From assembly GCF_024346135.1 (NCBI RefSeq), contig NZ_JAGQCJ010000019.1, forward strand, positions 1-46,809: a stretch of DNA of 46,809 nt, in the 5' to 3' direction. The DNA is from Cyanobium sp. CH-040 (GTDB lineage Bacteria; Cyanobacteriota; Cyanobacteriia; PCC-6307; Cyanobiaceae). The translations under genes and the position numbers were made by a program. The notes beneath the pieces were generated by a model. The model was given only the letters and a program-made list of their open reading frames with translations. It had not been told where the DNA came from and did no database searches. The first letter of the stretch is position 1; each line of letters begins with the position of its first letter. Shown piece by piece: positions 9,122 to 19,448 of the stretch.

Positions 9122-9601
9122 TCAGTCGACCAGCGAGAACATCAACTCACCGGAACACACCAGCTCGCCATCCACCGTGGCTTCAGCCTGCACCTTGCCG
9201 AAGCGCCTGCGCCTGAGGCTGATGAGTTCACAGGTGATGCGCAACTGATCGCCGGGCACCACCGGACGCCGGAAGCGCACGCCATCGATGCCGGCGAAGA
9301 CGAACAACCCCCGTGGCAGGTCCGGCATCTGGGTGACGATCAGCCCCCCCACCTGGGCCATCGCCTCGACGATCAGAACCCCCGGCATCAGCGGGCGGCC
9401 GGGGAAATGCCCCTGGAACTGCGGTTCGTTGATGGTGACGTTCTTGATCCCGACCGCGCGCTTGCCGGGGTCATGCTCGATCACCCGGTCCACCAGGGCG
9501 AAGGGGTAGCGATGGGGCAGCAGTCCCTGGATCTGCTCAACAGCGAGCAGCGGGCTCGCAGGCGGCGCAGGGGTGTCCGGGACCGGGGAAGGCTCAGGCA
9601 A
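9122..9601 (-). CDS. fabZ: 3-hydroxyacyl-ACP dehydratase
   Basis: Dehydrates beta-hydroxyacyl-ACP in fatty acid elongation and so competes with LpxA/LpxC for hydroxyacyl-ACP. The hot-dog fold signatures are [14 protein letters not shown], with the catalytic His, and [20 protein letters not shown], with the catalytic Glu. The first 20 residues are Pro/Ala-rich and may be dispensable. It is embedded between lpxC (five bases upstream) and lpxA, as in many Gram-negative lpx clusters. Confidence 0.97.
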   Translation of the reverse strand: MPEPSPVPDTPAPPASPLLAVEQIQGLLPHRYPFALVDRVIEHDPGKRAVGIKNVTINEPQFQGHFPGRPLMPGVLIVEAMAQVGGLIVTQMPDLPRGLFVFAGIDGVRFRRPVVPGDQLRITCELISLRRRRFGKVQAEATVDGELVCSGELMFSLVD

Positions 9602-9606
9602 GGTGT

Positions 9607-10476
9607 TCAGGCGGGGAGAAGGGCGGGTGCGTCAGCCAGGGCCGCAGCGACGGCCCTGGCGAGATCGGTGTGCAGACGGTGGGAGCCGCGGAACGCGAAC
9701 ACCTGGGCGCGGGGCAGTCCAACCAGGGCCAGGTCGCCCAGCAGATCGAGGATTTTATGGCGCACCGGTTCGTCCGGGTAGCGCAGGGGCGGGTTCAGCC
9801 AGCGCGGGCCGTCACACACCAGGGCGTTGTCGAGGGCACCGCCACGGATCAGTCCCGCAGCCCGCAGCTGATCCACCTGGGAGCGCAGGCCGAAGGTGCG
9901 GGCCGGCGCGATCTCGGCCACAAACGCCTGCGGAGTGAGCGCCAGGGAGAACACCTGGCGCCCGATGGCGGGCTCGGTGAACTCGATGGCGGCCCCCAGG
10001 TGCGGCTGCGGGGCCGGCACGGCGGTGACGAAGCCGCCCGAGTCGTGCACGGTGATGGGGCGATGCAGCTGCCGCCGATCAGACGTCGCCGCCAGGGGCT
10101 GCAGACCGGCCGAGGCGATGGCGTCCACCCAGGGCAGGGCCGAGCCGTCCAGGAGTGGCACCTCCGGCCCCTCGACACGGATCTCGACCTGCGTCACGCC
10201 CGTGCCCGCCAGGGCCGCCAGCAGATGCTCCACCGTGGCCAGGCGTCGTTGCCCCACCTGCAGGGCCGTGCAGAGGGTGGTTTCACACACCTGGGCCGGC
10301 GCCAGGGGAATCGCTTGGGAGCCGGCCTCATCAAGCCAGCCGAGCCGGTAGCCGGGGAGCTGGCTGGGCAGGAGACGGAGGCGGCAGCTGGCCCCGCTGT
10401 GCAGTCCCACCCCGGTGAGCTCCACCTCTGCGGCCAGGGTGAGGGAGCCGGCATAGTCGGCAGGCCACTGGGTCAC
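9607..10476 (-). CDS. lpxC: UDP-3-O-acyl-N-acetylglucosamine deacetylase
   Basis: Zinc-dependent deacetylase, the committed step of lipid A synthesis. Visible motifs are [10 protein letters not shown] near the N-terminus, [10 protein letters not shown] with a zinc His, and [13 protein letters not shown] with the second His and Asp ligands. I place the start at the GTG at 10476, which overlaps the bamA stop by one base (TAGTG) and gives 289 residues. The frame extends to 10512, but that lies inside bamA. Confidence 0.96.
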   Translation of the reverse strand: MTQWPADYAGSLTLAAEVELTGVGLHSGASCRLRLLPSQLPGYRLGWLDEAGSQAIPLAPAQVCETTLCTALQVGQRRLATVEHLLAALAGTGVTQVEIRVEGPEVPLLDGSALPWVDAIASAGLQPLAATSDRRQLHRPITVHDSGGFVTAVPAPQPHLGAAIEFTEPAIGRQVFSLALTPQAFVAEIAPARTFGLRSQVDQLRAAGLIRGGALDNALVCDGPRWLNPPLRYPDEPVRHKILDLLGDLALVGLPRAQVFAFRGSHRLHTDLARAVAAALADAPALLPA

Positions 10477-12680
10477 TAGAACTTCCAGCCCACGCCGAGG
10501 TTGAAGCGCCATTCATCGGTGAAGTTCTCGCTGGCCACCTCCAGGCGCAGCGGACCCACGGGCGTGGTCACGATCACACCGATGCCGGGGGAGTAACCCT
10601 CGCCGCTCTTGCCGAGAACACCGCCGGGATTGCCGGGAATGTCGGACTGGGTGCCGAAGGTGGTGCCGGCATCGAAGAAGACACTGCCGCTGACGATGCT
10701 GAAGAGGGGGAAGCGGTATTCCACGGTGAACTCGGCGAAGCTCTTGCCCACACCGAGATCGCAGTCGAAGTAGCCGCGCACGGAGTTGCCGCCGCCGAGG
10801 CAGAACGCTTCATAGGGGGGGATCTCATCGCCGATGAGGGTGCCGCCGGACACCTGGAAAGCCAGTGCCTGCTTGCAGTCCTCCGGCTCGCCCGGGCCCG
10901 GGCGGCAACCTTTGTAGATCTTCAGCCAGTTGACGGGGATGAAGTGGCTGAAGCTGCCGCGAACGCGGTTGAAGGTGGGCGAATCATCACCCACCGAGAT
11001 GAACTGCTCGGTGCTCAGGCTGAAGAAGTTGCCACGGGTTGGATTGCGGGGATCGTCGAGGCTGTTGTAGGTGGTGCCGATCCGGAAGCTGAGCAGCTGG
11101 TTCTCGGACGCGCAGTTGTAGGCGATGCAGATCACCTGGCGCTTCGACACCACATCCGGCGACTTGTTGGCACCCACCACCGCCTGGGAGAACTTGCTGC
11201 CGGAGAAGTTCATCGGCGTGACCTCCTGGCCGCCGAAGGCCAGGATCATCCGCCAGGGGGCCTCCTTGAAGGGATCACCACCATTGAGCGGGCGCACGAA
11301 CTGCACGCTGGCACCGATGCGCTCGATGGCGACGCTGTCGAAGTTGGTGCGCACCAGCTGATCACCGCCGCCGATATCGAAAGGCTTGTTGGTGACGACC
11401 TCGAAGTCGGCACCGCGGATCCGCTCGGAGCCCTCCTTGAAGACACTGTTGCGGCTCTGGAAGACCTGGGGCAGCTCACGGCTGAAGAAGGCCCGGGCCC
11501 GGAAGGAGGTGCGGTTGCGATCTCCCTTGATCCAGGGATCGAAGAAGGTGATGTCGCCGAGTCCACCGAACTGTCCGTAGGAGATGTTGGTGCCGAGATC
11601 CCAGGCCCTGCCCAGCAGATTGCTGTCCTGGAGCTGAATCTGTCCGAACACACCCTGGCTCTGGCTGTAACCCACGCCGCCGGAGAGCGAGCCGCTGGAC
11701 TGCTCGACGATGCCGAGGACCACGACCACTTCTCCCGGCTGGGCCGGCACGGGCCGCAGGGTGACCCTCACATCGCTGAAGAGGCCGGTGCCGTAGAGGC
11801 GCCGGATGTCGGCCTCCAGCTGGCGCCGGTTGAACACCGAGCCGGGCTGGAGGGAGACCTCGCGGGTGATCACCCAGGGCTGGGTCTTGCCGCGGATCGG
11901 CTCGCCCTGGTCATTGGTGGCATTCCCGTCGCTGTTGATGAACTGCACCTCGACGCCCTGCACGCTTCCCTCGCGCACGCTGAGTTCCACCACACCGTCA
12001 GGAGTGACCCGGGAGGGACCGGTGACCCGGGCGAGGGAATAGCCCTGGTCGGTGTACCAGGTCTGCAGCTCCTGCATCCGGGTCTGCAGGGTCTTCAGGT
12101 TGAGGGTGCGGCCGTAGTCGGGAGCGAAGGTGTCGGCAACGACAGTCTCCGGCAGCTTGATCTCGCCGGCGGGCTGGAGCGTGATGCGGCTGAGCACCGG
12201 GTTGGGGACCACCGAGACGATCAGCCTCACCCCCAGGGGACCGTCCTGGGGCTGGATGCGCACGTCGGAGAACCAGCCCGTGGCGAAGATGGCGGCCAGG
12301 TCGGTCTCGAGCTGGGAGCGGGTGACGCGGCTGCCCGGGATCGTGGCCATCGCCTCGTAGGCGGCGATCTCGAGCCGGTCGGCATCGGGATGGCCCTCGA
12401 GTCCCTCGACCACCACCTCGGCGATCAGCACCTGGGGTTCAGCCGGAGACTGGGCAGCTGGGGGTTGGGCAGCAGGCTGATCCCCCCCGCTGGCGGGAGA
12501 GGGGCTGACCGGAGCCGGACCGCCGGGAAGGGGGACGGGTGTGTCGACCTGCTCGGAGAACGGCGTGGAGGGGGCCGGCGTGGAGGGGGGCGACTCCTCC
12601 TGGGCGAGCACGGGGCCGGCGGCGAGGACGCCCAGGCCCAGCAGGGTCAGGACAGCCTTCGAAGCCAACATGCCGGCCAT
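10476..12680 (-). CDS. bamA: outer-membrane beta-barrel assembly protein (Omp85/BamA/Toc75 family)
   Basis: Folds and inserts outer-membrane beta-barrel proteins. Order: signal peptide (hydrophobic core VLTLLGLGVLAAGPVLAQ), a Pro/Ser/Ala-rich linker to about residue 80, POTRA domains to about residue 335, then a 16-strand barrel. The barrel holds the L6-loop signature NSVRGY near residue 635, and the protein ends in Phe (GVGWKF), as expected of an outer-membrane signal. An alternative ATG three codons in (12671) gives a more typical signal peptide. It sits between purC and lpxC, so barrel assembly and lipid A synthesis share a transcription unit. Confidence 0.95.
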   Translation of the reverse strand: MAGMLASKAVLTLLGLGVLAAGPVLAQEESPPSTPAPSTPFSEQVDTPVPLPGGPAPVSPSPASGGDQPAAQPPAAQSPAEPQVLIAEVVVEGLEGHPDADRLEIAAYEAMATIPGSRVTRSQLETDLAAIFATGWFSDVRIQPQDGPLGVRLIVSVVPNPVLSRITLQPAGEIKLPETVVADTFAPDYGRTLNLKTLQTRMQELQTWYTDQGYSLARVTGPSRVTPDGVVELSVREGSVQGVEVQFINSDGNATNDQGEPIRGKTQPWVITREVSLQPGSVFNRRQLEADIRRLYGTGLFSDVRVTLRPVPAQPGEVVVVLGIVEQSSGSLSGGVGYSQSQGVFGQIQLQDSNLLGRAWDLGTNISYGQFGGLGDITFFDPWIKGDRNRTSFRARAFFSRELPQVFQSRNSVFKEGSERIRGADFEVVTNKPFDIGGGDQLVRTNFDSVAIERIGASVQFVRPLNGGDPFKEAPWRMILAFGGQEVTPMNFSGSKFSQAVVGANKSPDVVSKRQVICIAYNCASENQLLSFRIGTTYNSLDDPRNPTRGNFFSLSTEQFISVGDDSPTFNRVRGSFSHFIPVNWLKIYKGCRPGPGEPEDCKQALAFQVSGGTLIGDEIPPYEAFCLGGGNSVRGYFDCDLGVGKSFAEFTVEYRFPLFSIVSGSVFFDAGTTFGTQSDIPGNPGGVLGKSGEGYSPGIGVIVTTPVGPLRLEVASENFTDEWRFNLGVGWKF

Positions 12681-12722
12681 GTGGATGCAGTTCGGTGCGG
12701 CGACGCCGCAGACGCCGGAACG

Positions 12723-13481
12723 TTACTGGTAGACCCTGGGTTGGGGACAGGTCTGCTGGAGCCGTTTGAGAACCTGCCCATAGGCTTCCACCACGCCGCC
12801 GAGGTCCTGGCGGAAGCGGTCCTTGTCGAGGATGCGCTCCTGGCTGTCCGCTACGGCCCGGTTCCAGAGGCGGCAGGTGTCCGGGCTGATCTCGTCGGCC
12901 ACCACCAGCTGCTCATCAGCGGTGAAGCCCAGCTCGATCTTGAAATCCACCAGCTGCAGCCCCACGGCATCGAACAGCTGGCGCAGTTCATCGTTCACCC
13001 GGCGGGCCAGCCGCTCGATCCCGACCCGCTGATCCGCATTCACCAGATGCAGCCGCTCCAGTCGTGCCTCGGTGAGCAGCGGATCCCCGAAGGCATCGTC
13101 CTTGTAGTACAGGTCGCAGAGGGGCGGATCAAGGGCGGTTCCAGGCTGGATCGGCAGCTCACGGCAGAGGGAGCCGGCGGCCACGTTGCGGATCACCACC
13201 TCCAGCGGAATCACCCGCACCGGGCGCACCAGCATCCAGTTGTCGGCGTCAGCGACCCCCAGGTAGTGGGTGGGCACGCCCCGGGCGGCCAGCTGTTCGA
13301 ACAGCAGGGCCGAGATCTGACAGTTGAGGGTGCCCTTGCCGGGGAGGCTGGCCTTCTTGAGGGCATTGAAGGCCGTGGCGTCGTCCTTGAACTCCACGGC
13401 AACCACGTCCGGGCGGTCGGTGGCGTACACCCGCTTCGCTTTGCCTTCGTGGAGCAGGGATCCGGGCTGGACGGCGGTCAT
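12723..13481 (-). CDS. purC: phosphoribosylaminoimidazole-succinocarboxamide synthase
   Basis: Adds aspartate to CAIR in purine synthesis using ATP. The protein begins [19 protein letters not shown], the family nucleotide-binding start, and continues with [11 protein letters not shown] and the [10 protein letters not shown] segment. The ATG at 13481 gives 252 residues. The open frame runs on to 13628, but that extension is Ala/Pro-rich and overlaps the upstream gene. The start overlaps the preceding gene's stop by four bases. purD lies divergently about 1 kb away. Confidence 0.96.
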   Translation of the reverse strand: MTAVQPGSLLHEGKAKRVYATDRPDVVAVEFKDDATAFNALKKASLPGKGTLNCQISALLFEQLAARGVPTHYLGVADADNWMLVRPVRVIPLEVVIRNVAAGSLCRELPIQPGTALDPPLCDLYYKDDAFGDPLLTEARLERLHLVNADQRVGIERLARRVNDELRQLFDAVGLQLVDFKIELGFTADEQLVVADEISPDTCRLWNRAVADSQERILDKDRFRQDLGGVVEAYGQVLKRLQQTCPQPRVYQ

Positions 13482-14443
13482 GGCTGCACGGGGGAGGACA
13501 GGGGAGAATCCGGGAGCTGCGCCGGGCCGGCATGGCCACCGGGAAGCCGGGGCGAGCGCAGCAGGAGCTCCAGCTCCCGGTTGCGAGCCTCGTGGTCGGG
13601 CCCCGAAAGCTGGCGGCGCTGCAGCCACTCACCGTAGGCATCGTCGATCCGCTCCCCCAGCCTGAGGCGACGCTCGAGAGCCCGGCTGGAGGCGGGATCG
13701 CTGACGCCCGCTGCCAGCTGCTGATCCAGCAGCGCCGCCACCAGACCCCAGGCACCGGCGGCGGCGGCCTGCTCGAGCGCCTGCTCGAGGATCTGGTCGC
13801 GCTGCTGCAGGGGCATGGCCTCGGCAAGGGCCGCCGCACGCCCCCAGCGGGCGGCGGTGAGCGCCCCGGGGGTGCTGCTGAGCAGGAGCACCCGGGCCGC
13901 CTGCTGGCGCTGTCCCAGGCTCTCCAGATGCTCGGCCAGCAGATCGAGGGCCGAGCGGGTGGACGGCTTGCCTCCGGAGGCACGGCCCGTATCACTCGCC
14001 CCCGGCCGCACCAGGGGCAGGGCCACATCCTCGAGCCGGCGCAGATCGCCCTCCGCCAGCAGGGTGAGGGCCTGCACGGCCAGCGCATGGTTGAGGCCGG
14101 CCTGAGCCGCCCGCCACTGCATCACCAGCCAGCGGCGCCGTCCCTCGCCGGGGCCGGGAGAAAGGCGGGCCAGCACAGCCAGTGCCGCCTGGGGCGCGGA
14201 GCAGGCCAACAGCCGCTCGGCGTCGGTCAGGACCGCCTCCAGGGATGGCTGGGACTCCTGAACCGCAGGCGGCCGCTCGCACCCGGGCGGCGGCGCAGCA
14301 GCGGCCCGGGCGGGGGCGATGCCGGTCGCGAGCAGGGACAGCAGGGCCGCCAGCCCAGCCTGGGTGGGCCGGCGGCGGAAGACCGGCCGGGCTGCCCGTT
14401 CGGAGACAAGATGGGGCACGGCGACCCGTCCGGCGGAGGTCAT
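13478..14443 (-). CDS. exported helical-repeat protein, conserved hypothetical
   Basis: A 321-residue protein with an N-terminal hydrophobic segment (about residues 28-48, [20 protein letters not shown]) that looks like a signal peptide with AxA cleavage. The rest is a chain of Ala/Leu/Gln-rich amphipathic helices resembling TPR-type repeats. I recognise no named family. It is the first gene of the minus-strand purC-bamA-lpx run, overlaps purC by four bases, and its start is 58 bases from the divergent purD start. Confidence 0.7.
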   Translation of the reverse strand: MTSAGRVAVPHLVSERAARPVFRRRPTQAGLAALLSLLATGIAPARAAAAPPPGCERPPAVQESQPSLEAVLTDAERLLACSAPQAALAVLARLSPGPGEGRRRWLVMQWRAAQAGLNHALAVQALTLLAEGDLRRLEDVALPLVRPGASDTGRASGGKPSTRSALDLLAEHLESLGQRQQAARVLLLSSTPGALTAARWGRAAALAEAMPLQQRDQILEQALEQAAAAGAWGLVAALLDQQLAAGVSDPASSRALERRLRLGERIDDAYGEWLQRRQLSGPDHEARNRELELLLRSPRLPGGHAGPAQLPDSPLSSPVQP

Positions 14444-14501
14444 CTGCGCCGGTCAACCTAGGGGAGCCGATCCGACGCATCTCCTCCACCCGCACCCCCG
14501 C

Positions 14502-15806
14502 ATGGCTCCAGTGGCAGCGCCCAGTCCGGCCCGGATTCTGGTGGTGGGTGGCGGGGGGCGGGAAAACGCCCTCGCCTGGGCCCTGAACCGCAGCCACGGC
14601 GTCGAGGGTGTGTGGGTGGCCCCCGGCAACGGGGGCACTTCGGAGCTTCCAGGCTGCCGGCAGCTGGCCATCCCCGAAACCGATGCTGAAGGCCTGCTGC
14701 AGGCCTGCCGGCAGCTGGCCATCGATCTGGTGGTGGTCGGTCCCGAAGCGCCCCTGGCCGCCGGCCTCGCCGACCGGCTGCGGGCGGCGGGGCTGGCGGT
14801 GTTCGGCCCCGGGGCCGACGGCGCCCGCCTGGAGGCGAGCAAGCACTGGGCCAAGACGCTGATGCAGGAAGCGGGCGTGCCCACCGCCCGTCACTGGCGG
14901 GCGGAGTGCGAATCCGAAGCCCTGGACCTGCTGGAGACGCACGGGCGTCCGCTGGTGGTGAAGGCCGATGGACTGGCGGCCGGCAAGGGCGTGACCGTGG
15001 CCGACACCATGGAGGAGGCGCGGGCTGCCATCCGCGACATCTTCGACGGCCGCTTCGGCGCGGACGCCGGGGCGGCACTGGTGCTCGAGGAACGCACCGA
15101 GGGGCCGGAAGTGTCCGTGTTCGCCCTCACCGACGGCCGCGATCTCGTGCTGCTGCCCCCGGCGCAGGATCACAAGCGCATCGGCGAGGGGGACACGGGC
15201 CCCAACACCGGGGGGATGGGGGCCTACGCCCCGGCACCGCTCCTCGATGCGGCAGGCCTGGAGGAGGTGCGTCAGCGGGTGCTGGAACCCACCCTCGAGG
15301 CCCTGCGCCGCCGCGGCATCGACTACCGCGGCGTGATCTACGCCGGCCTGATGCTCACCGAGCAAGGTCCGAGCGTGATCGAGTTCAACTGCCGCTTCGG
15401 TGACCCCGAATGCGAGACGCTGATGCCCCTGCTGGGAGCGGAGCTGGCCACGGTGCTGCTGGCCTGCGCGCAAGGGCGGCTGGCCGCGGCTCCTCCCCTG
15501 GCGGTCAGCCCGCTCTGCAGCGCCTGCGTGATCGCCGCCGCCGCGGGCTATCCCGGCAGCGTGCGCCAGGGGGACGTGATCCACGGCGGCCTGCAGCCCG
15601 GGGAGCGGCTGCAGCTGTTTCACGCCGGCAGCCGCCGCGACCCCGATGGGATGTGCCGCACCAGCGGCGGACGGGTGCTGGCCCTGGTGGCCCAGGCGGA
15701 AGACTTCGACACGGCCTTCCAGCAGGTGTACACAGGCCTGGAGCAGGTGCGCTTCGAGGGCATGCTCTACCGCCGTGACATCGGTCATCAGGTGCGCAGC
15801 CGATGA
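14502..15806 (+). CDS. purD: phosphoribosylamine-glycine ligase
   Basis: Forms GAR from phosphoribosylamine, glycine and ATP, the second step of purine synthesis. The N-terminal domain shows ILVVGGGGRENALAWAL and the ATP-grasp core has LVVKADGLAAGKGVTV. The metal-binding IEFNCRFGDPECE lies further on. The ATG at 14502 gives 434 residues, normal for the family; the frame upstream to 14319 overlaps the divergent gene and is discarded. The stop overlaps the nblS start by four bases (ATGA). Confidence 0.97.
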   Translation: MAPVAAPSPARILVVGGGGRENALAWALNRSHGVEGVWVAPGNGGTSELPGCRQLAIPETDAEGLLQACRQLAIDLVVVGPEAPLAAGLADRLRAAGLAVFGPGADGARLEASKHWAKTLMQEAGVPTARHWRAECESEALDLLETHGRPLVVKADGLAAGKGVTVADTMEEARAAIRDIFDGRFGADAGAALVLEERTEGPEVSVFALTDGRDLVLLPPAQDHKRIGEGDTGPNTGGMGAYAPAPLLDAAGLEEVRQRVLEPTLEALRRRGIDYRGVIYAGLMLTEQGPSVIEFNCRFGDPECETLMPLLGAELATVLLACAQGRLAAAPPLAVSPLCSACVIAAAAGYPGSVRQGDVIHGGLQPGERLQLFHAGSRRDPDGMCRTSGGRVLALVAQAEDFDTAFQQVYTGLEQVRFEGMLYRRDIGHQVRSR

Positions 15807-17806
15807 GCAGCGACCAGGCACCAGCGCGACACGGCTGGCGCCAGGCCCTGGCGCGCTGGTGGGCGGAGTTCAGTCTGCAGACCAAGCTGCTGGCGGTGGC
15901 CACGCTGGTGGTGAGCCTGCTGATGACCGGCATCACCTTCCTGGCCCTCAACGGCATCCAGCGCGATGCGCGCCTGAGCGACACCCGCTACGCCCGCGAT
16001 CTGGGGCTGCTGCTCTCGGCCAACGTCGCCCCGCTGGTGGCGGAGGGGAACGACCGGGAACTGGCGTCGGTGGCTGATCGCTTCTGGCGCTCCAGTCGCA
16101 GTCTCCGCTACATCTTCTTCGCCGATCCGGAAGGAATCATCTATCTGGGCATTCCGATCGGCTCGAACAACGGCACCAGCGAGCTGCTGCTGAGCCGGCG
16201 CCTGGAACTGCCGGCCGACATCCAGAAGCGTCCGGACAACCCCCTGGTGCGCCAGCACCTCACCCCGGATGGGCAGGTGACGGATGTGTTCGTGCCGATG
16301 GTGAGCAACGGCGACTACCTGGGCGTGCTGGCCCTGGGCATCAACCCCAACGAAACCCTGCTGGCCAGTGCGGCCCTCACCCGGGAGGTGACGGTGGCGG
16401 TGTTCATCTCCATCTGGGTGCTGGTGATCCTGGGCTCGGTGTTCAACGCCCTCACCATCACCCAGCCGGTGAAGGAGCTGCTGCGGGGGGTGCGGCAGAT
16501 CGCGGGGGGCAATTTCGAGGCCCGGATCGCGCTGCCGGTGGGTGGGGAACTGGGGGAACTGCTGGAGGGATTCAACACGATGGCGGCCCAGCTCGAGGAG
16601 TACAAGGCCGCCAACATCGAAGAGCTGCGGGCAGCGCAGGTGAAGCAGGAATCGCTGATCGCCACCATGGCCGATGGGGCGGTGCTGCTCGACGCCGAGG
16701 GCGCGATCGTGCTGGCCAACCCCACCGCCCGACGCTTCTTCCGCTGGGAAGGCCGCAACCTCGAGGGCAATCCCCTGATCCAGGAACTGCCGGAACGGCT
16801 GGCCATGGACCTGCAGGAGGCCCTCGACAGCGTCACCGCCGGTGGCCAGGACAGTACCGACGTGCGCTGCAGCCTCGGCGAACCGGCCCGCACCCTGCGC
16901 ATCGTGCTGCAGTCGGTGCGGGACGCCAGCGGCGAGACCCTCAAGGGCATCGCCATGACCGTGCAGGATCTCACCCGGGAGGTGGAGCTGAATGCCGCCC
17001 AGAGCCGCTTCATCAGCAACGTGTCGCATGAACTGCGCACACCCCTGTTCAATATCAAGAGCTACGTGGAAACGCTCCACGATCTCGGCGATCAGCTCAG
17101 CGAAGAGGAGAAGCAGGAGTTCCTCGGCATCGCCAATGCCGAAACCGACCGGCTCACCAGACTGGTGAACGACGTGCTCGATCTGTCCCGGCTGGAGGCC
17201 GATCGCCAGTGGAGCTTCGAACCGCTGGAGGCGAGGGCGGCCATCGAGCAGACCCTCCGCACCTACAGGCTGAATGCCGAGGACAAGGGAGTCAGCCTGA
17301 CGTTCCAGGCTGACCCTGAGCTGCCGCGCGTCCTCGGCAACTGGGATTTGCTGCTGCAGGTGTTCGACAATCTCGTCGGCAATGCCCTCAAGTTCACGCC
17401 CCAGGGAGGGCAGGTGATGCTGCGCGCCTACCCCTGGCCCGATCACTGTGCCCTGCCTGCCGTGAACCAGGGCGATGAAGAGGGACCGAGCTGCGAATTC
17501 CGTTCACCCCTGCCGCGGCTGAGGGTGGAGATCACGGACACCGGCAGCGGCATCGCTCCCAGTGATCAGGAACGCATCTTCGAGCGCTTCTATCGGGTGG
17601 AGAATGCCGTGCACATCGAGGCCGGCACAGGCCTGGGACTCTCGATCGTGCGTGGAATCCTTGACAAGCACGGCTCCGCGATCCAGATGGCGAGTGAGCT
17701 GGGCGTTGGCACGACCTTCTGGTTCGAACTGCCGCTGGAGGATGCCGACAATGACGAGGTGCAGCTGACTGCAGATCGCCAGCGGCTGGCTCTCAGCAAG
17801 GCCTGA
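15803..17806 (+). CDS. nblS: NblS/Hik33-type sensor histidine kinase
   Basis: Membrane histidine kinase of 667 residues with the NblS (Hik33, DspA) architecture. TM1 is about residues 29-50, followed by an extracytoplasmic sensor region to about 195, TM2 to about 217, and HAMP to about 270. A PAS domain lies at about 285-395. The dimerisation domain carries phospho-acceptor His409 in VSHELRTPLFN, and the ATPase domain has the N, DTGSGI and GTGLGLSI boxes. The known family senses high light and other stress and signals to RpaB. No response regulator is adjacent. It is translationally coupled to purD and convergent with kaiC. Confidence 0.92.
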   Translation: MSSDQAPARHGWRQALARWWAEFSLQTKLLAVATLVVSLLMTGITFLALNGIQRDARLSDTRYARDLGLLLSANVAPLVAEGNDRELASVADRFWRSSRSLRYIFFADPEGIIYLGIPIGSNNGTSELLLSRRLELPADIQKRPDNPLVRQHLTPDGQVTDVFVPMVSNGDYLGVLALGINPNETLLASAALTREVTVAVFISIWVLVILGSVFNALTITQPVKELLRGVRQIAGGNFEARIALPVGGELGELLEGFNTMAAQLEEYKAANIEELRAAQVKQESLIATMADGAVLLDAEGAIVLANPTARRFFRWEGRNLEGNPLIQELPERLAMDLQEALDSVTAGGQDSTDVRCSLGEPARTLRIVLQSVRDASGETLKGIAMTVQDLTREVELNAAQSRFISNVSHELRTPLFNIKSYVETLHDLGDQLSEEEKQEFLGIANAETDRLTRLVNDVLDLSRLEADRQWSFEPLEARAAIEQTLRTYRLNAEDKGVSLTFQADPELPRVLGNWDLLLQVFDNLVGNALKFTPQGGQVMLRAYPWPDHCALPAVNQGDEEGPSCEFRSPLPRLRVEITDTGSGIAPSDQERIFERFYRVENAVHIEAGTGLGLSIVRGILDKHGSAIQMASELGVGTTFWFELPLEDADNDEVQLTADRQRLALSKA

Positions 17807-17824
17807 ACACCCACCCCACAGCCT

Positions 17825-19375
17825 TCAACGGCCACGCTCTGATTCGTCGGCGACACTCTGAACGATGCGGGCCAGCTCACTGCGCTCGTCGCCGATGATC
17901 CGATGGGGAACTCCGGAGATGATGCGCTCGAAGTTGGAGAAGGAATCCTTGATTTCAGGGCCCTGGCCAGTGATGACAAACTCACGAATGCCCTTGTCGT
18001 GCCAGGAACCACGCATCTTAAACACATTCAAGGCCCGTGCCATCTCGCCACGAATCTCCACATACTGAAGCAACAGGATGGTATCGGTGATCGTCGAAAT
18101 ATGGGAGTCGGTGATGGAATGGCTGCCCATAAATTCCTCGGATGTATTCGTGAAGAATCCTGCAATCTCCTCCTGCTTGGCATAACCGGTAACGCCAATC
18201 ACGAACTGACGGAAAGCGTTGTGGCTGACGCCCCGAGCCAACGCACTGAGGGAGTCGATCGCCATGCGGGAAGGCTTGAACTGGCCGATTTCAGTCTTGA
18301 TGATCTGAAGGTGATCCTCGAGACCGGTGGATTCCGGATAGGCACAGATGATCTTCAGCAAGCCATCCTGCTCCATCTGCTCGAAGTCAATCCCCCAGCT
18401 GGTGGCATTGCGCAACAGCTGCGAGCGTGATTCCTCGTAGGCAAAGAGGATGGCGCGCTCCTTGTTGGCACAGGCATCCTCGATGAACTTGGAGACCAGA
18501 AGCGTCTTGCCGGTGCCCGTGGCGCCGGTGGCCAGAATAATGGAGTCCTTGAAGAAGCCGCCACCACACATGGCATCGAGCTTCGGCACTCCCGAGCTCA
18601 GTCGCACATTGGAACTGCGCTGCGTGAGGCGCATCGCCCCGAGAGGGAACACACTCATGCCATGGCTGCCGAGCGTGAATGGGAACTCCCCCTTCATGTG
18701 GGTGGTGCCGCGCAGCTTGAGGATTTCCACAGTGCGGCGACGGCGCTCCCCCTCCAGAACATTGCGAAGAATGACCACGTTATCCGATACAAATTCCTCC
18801 ACGCCGTAGCGGGCCACAGGTCCGTATTCCTCCACACGCTCTGTGGTCATCACCGTGGTGACACCGATCTCCTTGAGCCTGGCAATGAGACGGAAGATCT
18901 CACGACGCACCACAGAAACGGCGTCATATTGCTGAAACACGGCTGTGATGGAGTCAATCGCCACCCTCCTGGCTTTATATTTTCGGATCGCGTAATTGAT
19001 GCGCTCAATCAGGCCCGAAAGGTCAAAACTACCGGCCACATCCTGACCTTCGGGATCCGGCGAGGCATCCAGTATGAAGAGCTTGTTCTGCTCTACCATC
19101 TCCTGAAGATTCCAGCCAAAACTGGCCGCATTGCGCATGATGTCAAGTGGTGACTCCTCAAATGTGACAAAGATGCCAGGCTCGTTGTAGTGCTGAATCC
19201 CGTTGTAGAGGTAGTTCAGTGACAACACGGTCTTCCCGGTTCCAGACGTTCCCGAGACCAGCGTGGAGCGCCCTATGGGCAGACCACCATGACAGACGTC
19301 ATCAAATCCCTCGATGCCCGTCGGCAGCTTCTGCACCAGCGCTAACGGCGTTGCAGGGGAGGAGAGATCTGACAT
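17825..19375 (-). CDS. kaiC: circadian clock ATPase/kinase KaiC
   Basis: Central clock protein, a double RecA-type ATPase forming hexamers that autophosphorylate and dephosphorylate daily. CI has the P-loop GTSGTGKT and the catalytic EE pair in TFEESP. CII has the P-loop GATGTGKT and AYEESR. The phosphorylated Ser/Thr pair is in SHISTITDT at about residues 427-428, with the neighbouring Thr conserved. The length of 516 is normal. A GTG directly before the ATG is an alternative start. It follows kaiB by 73 bases. Sampled composition is lower in GC than in nblS next door. Confidence 0.98.
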   Translation of the reverse strand: MSDLSSPATPLALVQKLPTGIEGFDDVCHGGLPIGRSTLVSGTSGTGKTVLSLNYLYNGIQHYNEPGIFVTFEESPLDIMRNAASFGWNLQEMVEQNKLFILDASPDPEGQDVAGSFDLSGLIERINYAIRKYKARRVAIDSITAVFQQYDAVSVVRREIFRLIARLKEIGVTTVMTTERVEEYGPVARYGVEEFVSDNVVILRNVLEGERRRRTVEILKLRGTTHMKGEFPFTLGSHGMSVFPLGAMRLTQRSSNVRLSSGVPKLDAMCGGGFFKDSIILATGATGTGKTLLVSKFIEDACANKERAILFAYEESRSQLLRNATSWGIDFEQMEQDGLLKIICAYPESTGLEDHLQIIKTEIGQFKPSRMAIDSLSALARGVSHNAFRQFVIGVTGYAKQEEIAGFFTNTSEEFMGSHSITDSHISTITDTILLLQYVEIRGEMARALNVFKMRGSWHDKGIREFVITGQGPEIKDSFSNFERIISGVPHRIIGDERSELARIVQSVADESERGR

Positions 19376-19448
19376 CACAGAGTGCGTTTCGAAAAGGGAA
19401 GGGGGGTTGGCGTTGGCTGGCTCAGGTCAGGGACGGAGACCCAAAGAC

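Noticed and set aside
10944-13637. 897-codon open frame on the plus strand opposite bamA and purC
   Set aside because: The minus strand carries unmistakable BamA and PurC. The plus frame is an echo of their codon bias in GC-rich DNA, with no recognisable domain.
13992-15821. 609-codon frame opposite purD
   Set aside because: Antisense echo of purD; His/Gly/Ala-rich with no domain.
15788-17446. 552-codon frame opposite nblS
   Set aside because: Antisense echo of a confidently identified kinase gene.
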